In this document: piece after piece, positions 46,666 to 57,365 of the stretch
Layout of the letters: each line of letters opens with the position of its first letter
Numbering within the stretch: the stretch's first letter is position 1
From: Gnetum montanum
Taxonomy: Eukaryota > Streptophyta > Gnetopsida > Gnetales > Gnetaceae
Direction: 5' to 3'
Length of the DNA: 64,000 nt
NCBI GenBank assembly: GCA_015680685.1
Contig: MNCI01026467.1
Span: 84,772-148,771, forward strand
Position numbers and translations under genes: made by a program
Notes under the pieces: generated by a model
The model's input: the letters and a program-made list of their open reading frames with translations, nothing else
The model's database searches: none
What the model was told of the DNA's origin: nothing

Positions 46666-46670
46666 ATATT
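46666..46670. repeat. left target-site duplication of T3 (ATATT)
   Basis: ATATT directly before TGAAACACCCC; exact copy at 57028-57032. Confidence 0.93.
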
Positions 46671-46944
46671 TGAAACACCCCAAAATTCAAAGGCATGCTT
46701 GCTTCACCAGGTCTTTGGAAATCGTGCAACATCACGGCAGTTCTTCAAGAGATGGATGCTCTGATGTTCAGACTATCCAGTTCGGCAAGTTTTCTACCCT
46801 AGGTGTCAACAGGCTAAATGGATCCTCCAGCCTGCCCACCTGAGCAGTTCACCTAGTGGACCGTGCACTTAGGAGCGATGCATGGAATTGCTAGCGGTGC
46901 TTAGAATGCGCAAAACGCTTCAGCAAGTTTTCTAAGTCAAGGAT

Positions 46945-47530
46945 TTTTGCTACGCTACACTACGCTATGTAGCATAGCAAACTTCAAAAGACGTTTGCAG
47001 AAGCGCACTGCTATGCTCTGCTATGCCACGCATCATAGCACAACGCAACAAAAGCTGGACTATCAGTTCCCTCGCCCAACTCAAAGTCCTTCAGCAATGT
47101 CTTCTTCCATCAAAAAGTGGCGAACTTGGAAAAAGCAGGTCATGTTTGCTACTACGCTACACTAAGCTACATGGAGCAACAAGGTGTAGCAATTCTACAA
47201 AAGTGAAAAAAGGCATCTCAAAGGGCAAGATCAGCAAGTTCGCAAGCTTCGCAGTGCAAAAGGCAAAGATTGCAGATTGGCAACATTTTTGTGACTAAGG
47301 ACAGCTGCTACGCTATGATACGCTACGTAGCATAGCATAGCGTAGCAAACATGCAATAAATAGTTAGCGCGCTTCAAAGGTTTCCAATGCATGCAGCAGG
47401 ACACAATGCAACACTACGCTATGTTGCGTAGCATAGCACAACGTGACAAGATGCTACGCTACACCAAACATGCTACGCTACAAAGCATAGCAAAGCGTGG
47501 CAAGCAGTTATGCTACATCAATGCACTCCA
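46945..47530 (+). repeat. U3 palindromic repeats of T3 LTR (GCTACGCTA / TAGCATAGC words)
   Basis: Clusters of TACGCTATG and its complement CATAGCGTA form local hairpins, for example around 47310-47345 (GCTACGTAGCATAGC). They recur about every 60-150 bases, and again in the 3' LTR at about 55630-56190. No coding potential. Confidence 0.85.
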
Positions 47531-47695
47531 CCTAATCGCACCGTTACTCTAACAGCGCAATCACAACGTGGCAGGCTTGTAATTATGGCATAGCAGACTT
47601 TCCCAACGGTCATGCAGGCACGTGTAGCATAGACAGGTCAGCATAAGCCCAAGGCACGTGGCGTCCAAACCGCATTATTCGCGTGCCCTCGATCC

Positions 47696-47703
47696 TATAA
47701 ATA
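47696..47703 (+). promoter_or_regulatory. TATA box of T3 5' LTR
   Basis: CCTATAAATACCCC lies about 1 kb into the LTR and is repeated at 56384-56391 in the 3' LTR, with the same context as in T1 and the solo LTR. Confidence 0.7.
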
Positions 47704-48343
47704 CCCCAACGAGCAATGGTCCCCAAGTCCAGTTTTTTGGCAATCTTGGTCGGCTAACAATTTTGTTGGCTGACAAGCAAAAAAAAAAGTTAGCACTGCA
47801 ACCTTGAGCATTGTAAGCTCTCTGTTTGACATTGTAAACAGTTAGCACTCTCAGTTGGCATTTCGTTCTGCTTTTCCCTACCATCTTGATAGCATTCTGC
47901 ATTGTCGACTCCCAAGTCTACGTTCAAGTATCCAACTGTCTTGCTTTGAACACCTTGGTTACCTTTGGGATTTCTGTGCTCCCCGGCGCCGCGCAACCAA
48001 TTATATCCACCTTGATAGAGTAAAGTCATAATCTTGAAGTGGTGCATTTCCCTAACTGCATTCTACTTTGCTTTCCTGTTTATCATCGCATTTTACATTG
48101 TTGCCTACATCGTTTATGTTTAAAATATCATTTTTATGCTATAAACTTTGCTTTCAAATTACACGTTGCAAAAGGTATTGACACTGACTAAGTCCCTATT
48201 TGATCAACCAGACCGTTCAGGGTGCCCCGTTTCCATCCCATCCAGCACGGCCCTCCCGCGGAAATGGGGTTAAGACTGTCAACGATCGATGACCTATTGG
48301 TGTTTTCTTCAGCCACCAATGTTTTCGATCGCTATAGTTTTTC

Positions 48344-48361
48344 TAGTGCTAGAAGGAGATC
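48344..48361 (+). other. primer-binding site of T3 (mutated)
   Basis: TAGTGCTAGAAGGAGATC lies seven bases after the LTR and matches the T2 site TGGCACTAGAAGGAGGGC at 13 of 18 positions. All five differences are transitions. Confidence 0.7.
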
Positions 48362-48385
48362 CTTGGTGCCCTTTCTACATGTCAC

Positions 48386-48690
48386 GGTAGTCTTGTAAGC
48401 CTTCTACACCCTGATATGCATTAGCATAAACTTCACACCCGTCTGTGGTTGTTCACGTGTCGTGAGGTGCAGATCGGTCACCTCGACAGTTCCTCGGGAA
48501 CCCTACAGGACATAAAGCCTCCGATCACCAGCTGACTTGCCTATCCTATGGTAGTCTTGCACGCGTTCTGTACCCTATCGCGCACTAGCATAAACGTAAC
48601 ACCCTTTTGCGGCTGTTTATGCATCGTGTGGTAAAGATCGATCGCTTCGACGGTTCCTCGAGAGCCCGGCAAGACATAAAGCCTTTTTGA
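48386..48690 (+). repeat. tandem duplication in the T3 leader (164-bp period)
   Basis: The block starting GGTAGTCTTG at 48386 is repeated from 48550. Shared landmarks are TAGCATAAAC, ATCGGTCACCTCGAC against ATCGATCGCTTCGAC, GTTCCTCG and GACATAAAGCCT. The copies are diverged, so the duplication is old. Confidence 0.85.
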
Positions 48691-48788
48691 TTGCTTCCAA
48701 ATTCCTTTGTTTTTCTCATCTGCAAAACTGTTTAGCTTTCCGATTTCCTTGCTCTTCGTGCTTGCAAAACTGTCTAGCTTAATAATAA

Positions 48789-51230
48789 TGGCTTCCGCAA
48801 CTACTACTGCTAATACCTTCAACGTTGAAGTTCCCATCATGGTTCAAGGTATCACAGGTGCCAAACAACCGCTCAACCCGATGCTGGAAACACGTTGATC
48901 CCTCAGGATCCAAAATTAGGGACCTAAGGGCTTGGCCCAGCAACATGAGTGCTATAACTTCCTCTATGCAAAGGTTCAGGCAAACCTACCTTTGGATGTA
49001 CATGAATTTGAAGACAAACGTAGCTTCGAATTCGCTTACTACGATGGAAAGGAGTTTGTTCCCACTCCCGGTGCTTCCATACCTTTGACACAGATAAACC
49101 AAAGGCTTTTAGACCAGGTAATCCAGTTGGTCAAACTTAGGGAGCAACAAGATACAGCATCTAACTAGGATGACGCCTTCCAGGATGGACAGGAGGAACT
49201 CGATTCCCAATTCGACAAGGGACGTCAAACCAGCCTCGTTCCTGTCCCTCCTACCTAGTCCTTCTGGGCCAATCTGTTGTCTATCACCGCTCCCTTTGCG
49301 ATCACGCCTACGCTCCTGCAGCCTACTATCACAATTGCAATGGGTAGCCATGTCACATTCCCATCGTATCAACATCCTTATTCCCCTATTTCATTTACAG
49401 CAACTATGCCTCCGCAAACCATTCATCAGTCCATTCCTATAGCACATCACATACCAATCATGGCTACCCTGCAGCATGTTATACCGTACCTACTTCATAG
49501 CCGAATGCAACTTCGGTTTCCATTCCTACGTTCACATCCATTCCATCCACCACAGCGGGTCCAGGCCCATCCACATGGTGGACCCCATTTACTTCTTCGC
49601 CTATTCCACAACAATCGTAGATATCATATTATGTTCACCCTCAAACCTACCAAACCCCATAAACAATACAACCCAACACAGGACTATGGTCTATTCCGTT
49701 AACAACACAAGCGATCTATCTGGCAGCACAACCCGTGGTTGCTGCTCCAACAACACCACCTAATGGATGGTGGAAAGTGCAAGCAACACCGTTCGCAGGG
49801 GCTATCCTAATGGTACCGCCTGTGGGTCATGCCACCACCCCCACCATTCCACAGATGGGAACTACCTCAGTAGTTCCCCGACCGTCCACAACGTCGCAGG
49901 ATCTAGACCAAGCGTTCCAGCTCATCCAGACCCTCACTGAGGAAATCAAATGCCTCAAGGCTGTCAAGTCTAACACGGTACAAGTCATGGACTTTTACCA
50001 GGACAACCCCATCAGCCTTGCAATCCCTGCACTGACACTACCCCCAAGGATGTCTCTCCCACACTTTACGAAGTACAATGGGGAGGGGGATCCCAACACA
50101 CATCTTGTTACCTTTAGATCTGAGTCTCTCCTATTGCAATAATGGCCGCACACAATTATTCGTGTCTTTGCTATGTCCCTAGTTGGGAGAGCCTTGGATT
50201 GGGACCATGCGCTGCCATGCTCATCCATTTCAACTCTAGAGGAGCTTCTGACCTAGTTCGTGACACGCTTCAAGTATAACTTGAAGCCAGAAACCACGCT
50301 GGACCAGTTGATGAGCGTGAAGTAGAATCCTCTGGAACCAATCCAGAAGTTCATCCAGCGATGGAGTGCAACCCTTAACAAAATCCGTGAGCCCATCACA
50401 GAGGCCCACTTTCTGGCCGTCTTTAAGGGTGCAGTGAATGACTTTATCAAGTCTAAACTGTACTACCTCGCCCCTCGCACTCTTAGTCAAGCCTTTGCTT
50501 AGACTAAGAGTATACAGGACACGGCTGAGGCAAGCAAGGACCCGGCCTACATTGCCTACAAAAACACCTTTACAAAGAAGGACAAAGGTAAGGCCCCAAC
50601 AACCACAGTGGTCACTGTGGAGACCGAGGCCAAGCCCAAACCTAGTAACAATGGTAACAAGAATAACAAGAAACTATCCGTACCCGCAACTAACCCCATG
50701 CCCAAGTAGGGCAATGTGCTGCAACCTCTAGTACCCGCACCTGAGACATCTGCACAACCCAAGCCAAACTTTGAGCGTAAAGATCGCTCAAAGTACACCC
50801 CACTGTCTCTCAAGCCTTCAGAACTTCTGAAGCAGCTATTGGCAACAGGGCACATTCAACACAAGTAGATGTCGGAAGAAGGAATTAGGAGACATTAACA
50901 CTACTGCGAGCTCCTTAGAAAACCTTCTTTGGTCCTGCCCAGCGAGTCCCTAGTTCCTAAGGGTTTCAGACTGGACGGGTTTTGTGACTATCACCAACAA
51001 TGTGATCACAACATAGATTACTGTATGGCGTTGCAGGATGACATCCAGAGATTGATTGATCAGGGAAAATTGGTGTTGGACGAAAGCAACCCAGAATGCC
51101 CTGAGAACCAATCTATGCATATCTACATAGACCCCCTCAATGCCAACAATTTCCGTTACGTCATCAATGCCATCGGTATTGACAATGATCTTAGGCCACC
51201 CCAACAGCCATTCGTGGTCCGTGTGTCTTA
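48789..51230 (+). pseudogene. gag of T3 (broken)
   Basis: The likely start is the ATG at 48789 (MASATTTANT). A shift near 48895 leads into 48932-49168 (CYNFLYAKVQANLPLDVHEF), then a proline-rich region. From about 49740 the frame resembles T2 Gag: LTEEIKCLKAV, LPHFTKYNGEGDPNTHL (about 50065-50110), SLVGRALDWDHAL (about 50180), KFIQRWSATLNKI (about 50350), NDFIKSKLYYL. Stops fall at sites where T2 has Gln (50254, 50323, 50500, 50707 and 50866, all TAG). A CHHC zinc knuckle CX2HX4HX4C lies at 50983-51024. It is followed by IDQGKLVLDE and a first PFVVRV repeat before the stop at 51229. Confidence 0.85.
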
Positions 51231-52601
51231 GTGTAGTGCACCAGTACCACTAGCGGCTAGCTGAAGCTCGCAACAGCCGTTTGTCCTGAGAGTCCCTCCC
51301 CGGACATCCATCTCTGCACCACCTATTAGCGAAACCACTCTACCCCACGCGTTAACACCATTAACTCCATTTATCATCAGGGGGCTGATCCATTCGACAG
51401 CCCTCGTCCCACGCAAGACAGTTGAACAACTTTCTCATCCTAAAAAATGTGAAGTGCGTTTCGCAGGTGAGACATCGAGAGGAAGTATCGTCCCTGGTGC
51501 TTCCAAGCTACATCTCCACCCCCTGCGTCTATGCCCTCGTCACCAAAGAGGAACATCAACCATAAAGTCTGTGCCACCCTACCAAAAGGGGTCTGAACCT
51601 AGACCCGAAATCACCCCTACTTGGGAAATTCGTCTTCTGGGATGAATAGAAGAAGAGGAAAGCGTTAAACAAGGGGGGTGGCCAAGACCTCTTGGATGCC
51701 CTCACTCAGGTCAAACAAGCTCTAAAACAAAAAAACACTACATTGAGCTTGTACAACCTAATCATGACATCTATCCCCACCATGAGGCTCTGATCCGCAT
51801 GTTGACGACAATTCCGATCAATGAAGACATGCCAATGGAAGAGGAAGCGATCCACTCGGTCATGCTTCCCTCTGCACCCACAGAGCCAGAACTGCCTCAA
51901 CTAACTTTCTACGATGACGCATTGGGGAAGATTCCGAGAGGGGTCAGGTGACTACAACACCCCTATTCATCACAATTCGGGTCGGCCAACACCAGATCCA
52001 AAGGGTACATGTTGATGATGGGGCTGCCACGAGTGTCATCCCCTTCCCTATTGTGGACAAATTAGGCTTGGTCGACCAGATCAAATCCACAACGACGTCA
52101 TGCCTGAGGTCGTTCAATGGGGCACACATCCTGGTGAAGGGCATAGTCCACATAGACTTTGTGGTAGGGGACTAGTTTCCCAAAAATGCGACGTTCATCG
52201 TGGTTGAGGAAATGCCCAGGTTTAACCTAATCTTGGGGAGATCATGGTTAGCACAACTTAGGGCTGTCTCTTTGCCCATTCACCAAGAGATCCACCTACC
52301 ATATGCAGGCAGGGAGGTGGTGATCCATGATGACGAAGTAGCAGTGCAAGCAATCAATAACATAGACATGAAGCAAGGCTCAGAGGTCGTAACCTTTGAG
52401 AATGAAGCACCTGCTTATGCATACATTAACCATCCAGCAGGAGAATCAGCTCAGCAGACCGGTCTCCAAAATGAAAGCGCGTGGGTTGAGTTGCCCTTCC
52501 AAGCGGGGGACAATAATGCAAACGAAGGCCCTGGCAAAGTGCCTCGGCCTTATACTTTGCTCAATCCACAATGGATCAAGAAGCAACTACGCATAGCATA
52601 G
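51231..52601 (+). pseudogene. linker and aspartic protease of T3 (broken)
   Basis: The linker keeps P-F-V-L-R-V-P and P-F-I-I-R repeats (about 51280-51380) and a T2-like segment LTQVKQALKQKNTTLSLY (near 51700). The retropepsin domain (51948-52340) has RVHVDDGAATSVIPFPIV and RFNLILGRSWLAQL. The active-site triplet is D-D-G. A TAG at 52173-52175 separates the two halves, at a site where T2 has Gln. The C-terminal tail ends WIKKQLRIA at 52601, shortly before array 1. Confidence 0.85.
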
Positions 52602-52741
52602 CAACCCCGCTGCTTCCTTCCTAGTTGTCATCCTTTGCACATTACCATCTTTCGTTGTTTACAACCCATCTATCTACGAAAGTTACCAGTTAGCCATTGT
52701 TCAAGTTGTTAACGTATCATCTCTTTGGCATGCCTACGCAG

Positions 52742-53030
52742 AGGCCCGAAATGACCTAAAACTATGCTATACCATGACCCAAGATGGCCTAAACCTAGCA
52801 ATGGCCCGAGATGGCCTAAAACTAGCAATGACCCAAAATGGCCTAAAACTAGCCATGGCCCAAAATGGCCTAAAACTATGCTATACCAAGGCCCGAGATG
52901 ACCTAAAACTAGCAAAAGCTCGAGATGGCCTAAAATTAGTAACGGCCCGAGATGGCCTAAATCTAGTAACGGCCCGAAATGGACTAAAACTAGCCACGAC
53001 CCGAAATGGCCTAAAACTAGCACCAAAAAG
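52742..53030 (+). repeat. motif array 1 of T3 (after protease)
   Basis: Ten units of GGCCCGAAATGGCC or GCCCGAGATGGCC with TAAAACTAGC, at about 26-base spacing: the cleanest array in the window. It starts about 140 bases after the protease stop. The chance open frames through it are repeats of LAMAQNGLK type. Confidence 0.93.
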
Positions 53031-53166
53031 CATGAAAATACATAAGTTGATGCAGAATCAATTTCTTTTCCAAAATTCTCCTCTTGATTCAAAATTTTTT
53101 CCTTTTGGGCAATGTTTGCAAAAATTGTTATAAAAATTCAAAATTTCAAAAAAAAATCCCATGCTA

Positions 53167-53689
53167 TCATGGGTTGTCCCTGTTCGCATCATCTTCACCA
53201 TTCGTTTCTATATCATTTCCTTTTGCATCGCCTTCCCCTACGTTGTCCTCTACCGATTCTTCATTCCTTCCCTCTACGGGCCCTGCACCCTCATTTGGAG
53301 CCTGCATCATAGTAATGAAGTGGTCAGCTAAAGCAACACACGCGAGCTACAACAGAGCATAAGCATTAATACAGTAGAAAACAACTAACCTGAGAGGGGC
53401 CTACGTCTATCTCGAAGGGTATCCAGTCTAAACCAGGCCCTAGCCGGCACCAAACCTCCTCTGCCGTAATGTCCACCCAACACCTATTGCTTGGTTCAGC
53501 GTCCGCAGCAGCTCTCTCCCTTTCGGCGGTCGTCCACCTTAGTGATCCCGGAGAAAAGAAGGCGGTTGCGGTCTCTCCTGTGGGAAGGTCCACTTTCCAC
53601 TCAGGAGATTCTGTAACCTTTACCTGCTCTTTAAACTTGGTATAGGCCTCAGAAGCATCAATGGCATTTACAAATTCTTTGTACAAGTG
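53167..53689 (-). pseudogene. 3' end of an antisense, spliced gene in T3
   Basis: On the minus strand an open exon (53689-53390; EFVNAIDASEAYTKFKEQV, NRCWVDITAEEVWCRLGPG) ends at CTCTCAG followed by GTTAGT. After an 88-base intron ending ATGATGCAG, a second exon (53301-53167) continues in phase for 44 acidic residues (APNEGAGPVEGRNEESVEDN onward) to a TGA. No stop or shift occurs in the 145 readable residues. The 5' part is lost by the deletion that fused it to integrase. It sits between array 1 and the pol side, as the antisense gene does in T2. I cannot align it with the T2 protein, whose 3' end is in an assembly gap. No known family is recognised. Confidence 0.6.
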
Positions 53690-53987
53690 GATCATCGACC
53701 TCGACTCAATAGAGGAGGAGCGCGCACAAACGCTGAGCCGCATAGAATGCTACCAAAGTAACCAATAGCAAAAGCACCATGCAGACCCGCATCGATAGCC
53801 AGTACAGAAGGGAGACCTCATCCTCAAAGCTGTCCGTGAGCATGTGAGCAAATTTTCAACCAACTGGGAAGGCCCTTACATGGTCACTAAAGCCTTCAGG
53901 AATGAAGCCTTCAAGCCGGCGGACATGGACGACAACGAGTTCGCCAACCCGGTGAATCACTCATACCTCAAGTTGTACTACATCTGA
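53690..53987 (+). pseudogene. integrase C-terminus of T3
   Basis: IIDLDSIEEERAQTLSRIECY, GDLILKAVREHVSKFSTNWE, GPYMVTKAFRNEAFKPADM and NHSYLKLYYI align with the last 95 or so residues of T2 integrase (18600-18310). Two stops are present (near 53767 and 53800). Upstream integrase, RNase H and RT are deleted. Confidence 0.9.
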
Positions 53988-53997
53988 AGCATGAAGA

Positions 53998-54290
53998 CAA
54001 CAAGCGGCGTCCGCAACAACGTTAAATTAGCGACAACAAGCAGCATTCACAACAACGTTAAATTAGCAGCAACAAGCAGCGTCCGCAACGACGTTAAACT
54101 AGCATCAACAAGCAGCATCTACTACAATGTTAAACTGGCGGCGACCATCCACTACGACGTAAAACTGGCACAGCTAGTCCGCTATGACGTTAAACTAGCA
54201 TGTACGGTCTACTAGGACCTTAAACCAGCACAACAATCCACTGAGACCCTAAACTAGCACACGATCTACCAAGACCTTAAACTGGGTTAG
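53998..54290 (+). repeat. motif array 3 of T3 (after integrase)
   Basis: About ten units of GTCCGCAACGACGTTAAACT with a trailing AGC begin about ten bases after the integrase stop. The first four add a GCAACAAGCA linker with a 36-base period. Same position as array 3 of T2. Confidence 0.9.
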
Positions 54291-55340
54291 CGTTATGTCC
54301 CTAGCATGCATCTGCGCCAAGTACACATCGAACGAGTGTGCATAGTGCCGATGTGGGGGTGGGACGTTGCAACTCTAAAATGTAATTCATGACGCAGTGG
54401 GAACATGATCTGGAACGTACACGATGCTGCCACCCTTGGCATCATGCTAACCCTCCGAAGATGTCGTATGACATCGCACTGGCCCTCCGGACCTACCGTC
54501 GCCACGGCCCACCGCCCTGACGAGAGTTCCTTGGCCAGTGCCTGCCGCTGGAGTTCCAGCAGTATTGTGGCCCAGCCACAATATTGTTATCCAACAACCC
54601 CTTCCCAACGCCTTGGCTCAAACGACATTATCTATGTGGTAGCTGATCCCATAGCTAAACTAAGAATGCATGCCTTTAGCAAAGATTCCAAAGCATCTGC
54701 ACTCACAGCAGCTCCCGGCGCCTTCGACGCTAGCTCCACCATGATGGTGCTGCCAAGGCCGCTACTGGGCATCCTACTTTGGACACCATGCACCAGCACG
54801 GATGTCCAAGAGCTTCAACAACATCTGCAGCAAGCAAGACCTTTGCCCTCACTTCACATCATGGTTGTTTCGCTCTCCGTCGTGCTTACAGGGTGTGGTC
54901 GAAAGTACGTCTTGCCACAACAGCAAATGCTACGGTGTCGCAAAGTGAGTGCCACGACTAGCTTGGCTACTTCAAAGTGCAAATTCCATGACATGCATAA
55001 CACAGCTCGCTGCATGGAAAGCATCTGTAGGCAGGTCAAAACCCCACACGAATGTAACACAGCTCATCCTGGGAAAGAAACACTCATCCTACAAAGGGTC
55101 GAAGGTTAGCGAAAGTAAAGATGAAAATGCGAATGACTCCCTCATGAGCACTCCAACGAGGGACTCTGCTAAGCCTCATCTTTACTCTTTTTCTGAACAT
55201 CCTTTCTCCCTGCTTCACCCTTTCACTCTCAAGCACAGCCAAGCGACGTCTTGACGATCACCGAGCAGTGACATCAGCGTCGTGTCTTCCATGGTGTTTT
55301 GTATTCTTTGTCAACGTCTCTCAAGCCCATCCTCTAGACG
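54291..55340 (+). other. 3' noncoding segment of T3
   Basis: A 234-codon open frame (54405-55109) has no recognisable domain and no counterpart in T1 or T2, and its composition looks like chance, so it is not called as a gene. Nothing else is seen. Confidence 0.5.
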
Positions 55341-55358
55341 TTGACAAAGAGGGACCAA
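55341..55358 (+). other. polypurine tract of T3
   Basis: TTGACAAAGAGGGACCAA directly before the 3' LTR. Confidence 0.85.
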
Positions 55359-57027
55359 TGAAACACCCCAAAATTCAAATGCATGCTTGCTTCACCAAGT
55401 CTTTGCAAATCGCATAGCGTCACGAAAATTCTTCAGGAGATGGATGCTCTGATGTTCAAATTGTCCAGTTCAGCAAGTTTACTACCCCAAGTGTCAACAA
55501 GCTAAACGGATCCTCCAGCCTGCCCACTTGAGTAGTTCATCTAGCTGACCATGCACTTAGGAGCGATGCGTGGAATTGCTGGCGGTGCTTAGAATGTGCA
55601 AAACGCTTCAGAAAGTTTTCTAAGTCAAGGAGTTTTGCTACGCTACGCTATGCTATGTAGCATAGCAAACTTCAAAAGACGTTTGCAGAAGCACAGTGCT
55701 ACGCTATGCTATGCCACGCAACGTAGCACAATGCAACAAAAGCTAGACTGTCAATCCCCTCGCCCGACTCCAAGTCCTTCAGTAATGTCTCATTCTATCA
55801 AAAAGCAGTGAACTTGGCAAAAGTAGGTCATGTTTGCTGCTACACGACGCTAAGCTACATGGTGCAGCGAGGCGTAACAATTCTGTGAAAGTGATAGAAG
55901 GCATCTCAAAGGGTAGAATTAGCAAGTTCGCAAGCTTCGCAGTGCAAAAGGAAAAGTTTGCATATTGGTGACATTTTTGCGACTAAGGACAGCTGTTATG
56001 CTATGATACGCTACATAGCGTAGCATAGCGTAGTAAACATGCAATAAACAATCAGTGGGCTTCAAAGGTTTCCAATGCATACAGCAGGACACAACGCAAC
56101 GCTACGCTACATTACGTAGTGTAGCACAACGTGACAAGATGCTACGCTACGCCAAACATGCTACGCTACAACGCATAGCAAAGTGTGGCAAGCAATTATG
56201 CTACATCAATGCACTCCACCTAATCGCACTGTTGCTCTGACAATGCAATTACAACATGGCAGGCTTGTAATTACGGCATAGCATACTCGCCCAATGGTCA
56301 TGCAGGCACGTGTAGCATAGACAGGTCAGCATAAGCCCAAGGCACATGGCGTCCAAACCGCATTATTAGCGTGCCCTCGATCCTATAAATACCCCAATGA
56401 GCAATGGTCCCCAGGTCCAGTTTTTTGGCAATCTTGGTCGACTAACAATTTTGTTGGTTGACAAGCAAAAAAAAAAGTTAACACTGCATCCTTGAGCATT
56501 GTAAGCTCTCTGTTTGACATTGTAAACAGTTAGCACTCTCAGTTGGCATTTCGTTCTGCTTTTCCCTACCATCTTGGTAGCATTCTGCATTGTCGACTCC
56601 CAAGTCTACGTTCAAGTATCCAACTATCTTGCTTTGAACACCTTGGTTACCTTTGGGATTTCTGCGCTCCCCGGCGCCGCGCAACCAATTATATCCACCT
56701 TAATAGAGTAAAGTCATAATCTTGAAGCGGTGCATTTCCCTAACTGCATTCTACTTTGCTTTCCTGTTTATCATCGCATTTTACATTGTTGCCTGCATCG
56801 TTTATGTTTAAAATATCATTTTTATGCTATAAACTTTGCTTTCAAATTACACGTTGCAAAAGGTTATATTGACACTGACTAAGTCCCTGTCTGATCGACC
56901 AGACCATTCAGGGTGTCCCATTTCCGTCCCATCCAGCACGGCACTCCCACGGAAATAGGGTTAAGACTGTCAACAACCGATGACCTGTCGGTGTTTTTTT
57001 CAACCGCCGACGTTTTCCGTTGCTACA
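55359..57027 (+). repeat. 3' LTR of T3
   Basis: Starts TGAAACACCCCAAAATTC and ends CCGTTGCTACA. Collinear with the 5' LTR, with matched TATA box at 56384. Substitutions between the two LTRs are mostly transitions. Confidence 0.93.
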
Positions 57028-57032
57028 ATATT
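57028..57032. repeat. right target-site duplication of T3 (ATATT)
   Basis: Exact copy of 46666-46670. Confidence 0.93.
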
Positions 57033-57365
57033 AATGATGTTGGCTAATTAGAGCCATGGAAGTTTCTGACTGAAGGGCTGAGTAAACATAGTTTTAAATA
57101 TGTATCAATGTGTGTCTTTCCTAAAAAAATTCAGAGTTAGAAATATCAATTGAAAACCTAGACCTATATCTATGGAACCTGGCATACAGATAGTTCCATA
57201 GAGATTTCTTAACATGCATGAATTCTTTCGGGTAAGTCCTTGAGATAACATCACCTTAGGATTTTTTAAAGAGATCCACATATTTAATGGGTATTTAGAA
57301 AACATTTATCCTGTTGACCCAGATTTGCAGCTAAATTTTGTCTCATCTCCAAAGTGGAACAGCAT

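Larger units (their letters stand above)
46671..48336 (+). repeat. 5' LTR of T3
   Basis: Starts TGAAACACCCCAAAATTC and ends CGATCGCTATA (the expected CA end is TA here). It is collinear with 55359-57027 and about 90-95 percent similar by eye. TATAAATACCCC at 47696. Confidence 0.93.
46671..57027 (+). mobile_element. Tat-lineage retrotransposon T3 (10.4 kb, pol mostly deleted)
   Basis: Direct LTRs 46671-48336 and 55359-57027 (about 1.67 kb each) are flanked by the perfect duplication ATATT. The order is PBS (48344), leader with a tandem duplication (48386-48690), gag (48789 onward), zinc knuckle, protease (to 52601), motif array 1 (52742-53030), the 3' end of a minus-strand spliced gene (53167-53689), the C-terminus of integrase (53690-53987), motif array 3 (53998-54290), noncoding 3' segment, PPT (55341). 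RT, both RNase H domains and most of integrase are missing, with the deletion joining the antisense gene to integrase near 53689. Order and motifs match T2. Confidence 0.93.

Noticed and set aside
52774-53133. Open frame of repeated LAMAQNGLK peptides
   Set aside because: Translation of motif array 1; frame and length are not conserved in T1 or T2.
53991-54290. CRISPR-like regular repeats
   Set aside because: This is plant nuclear DNA; unit spacing is irregular, cores are degenerate and no cas genes exist. They are retroelement motif arrays.
54405-55109. 234-codon open frame in the 3' part of T3
   Set aside because: No domain, no counterpart in T1 or T2, and a composition typical of chance frames in GC-rich sequence.
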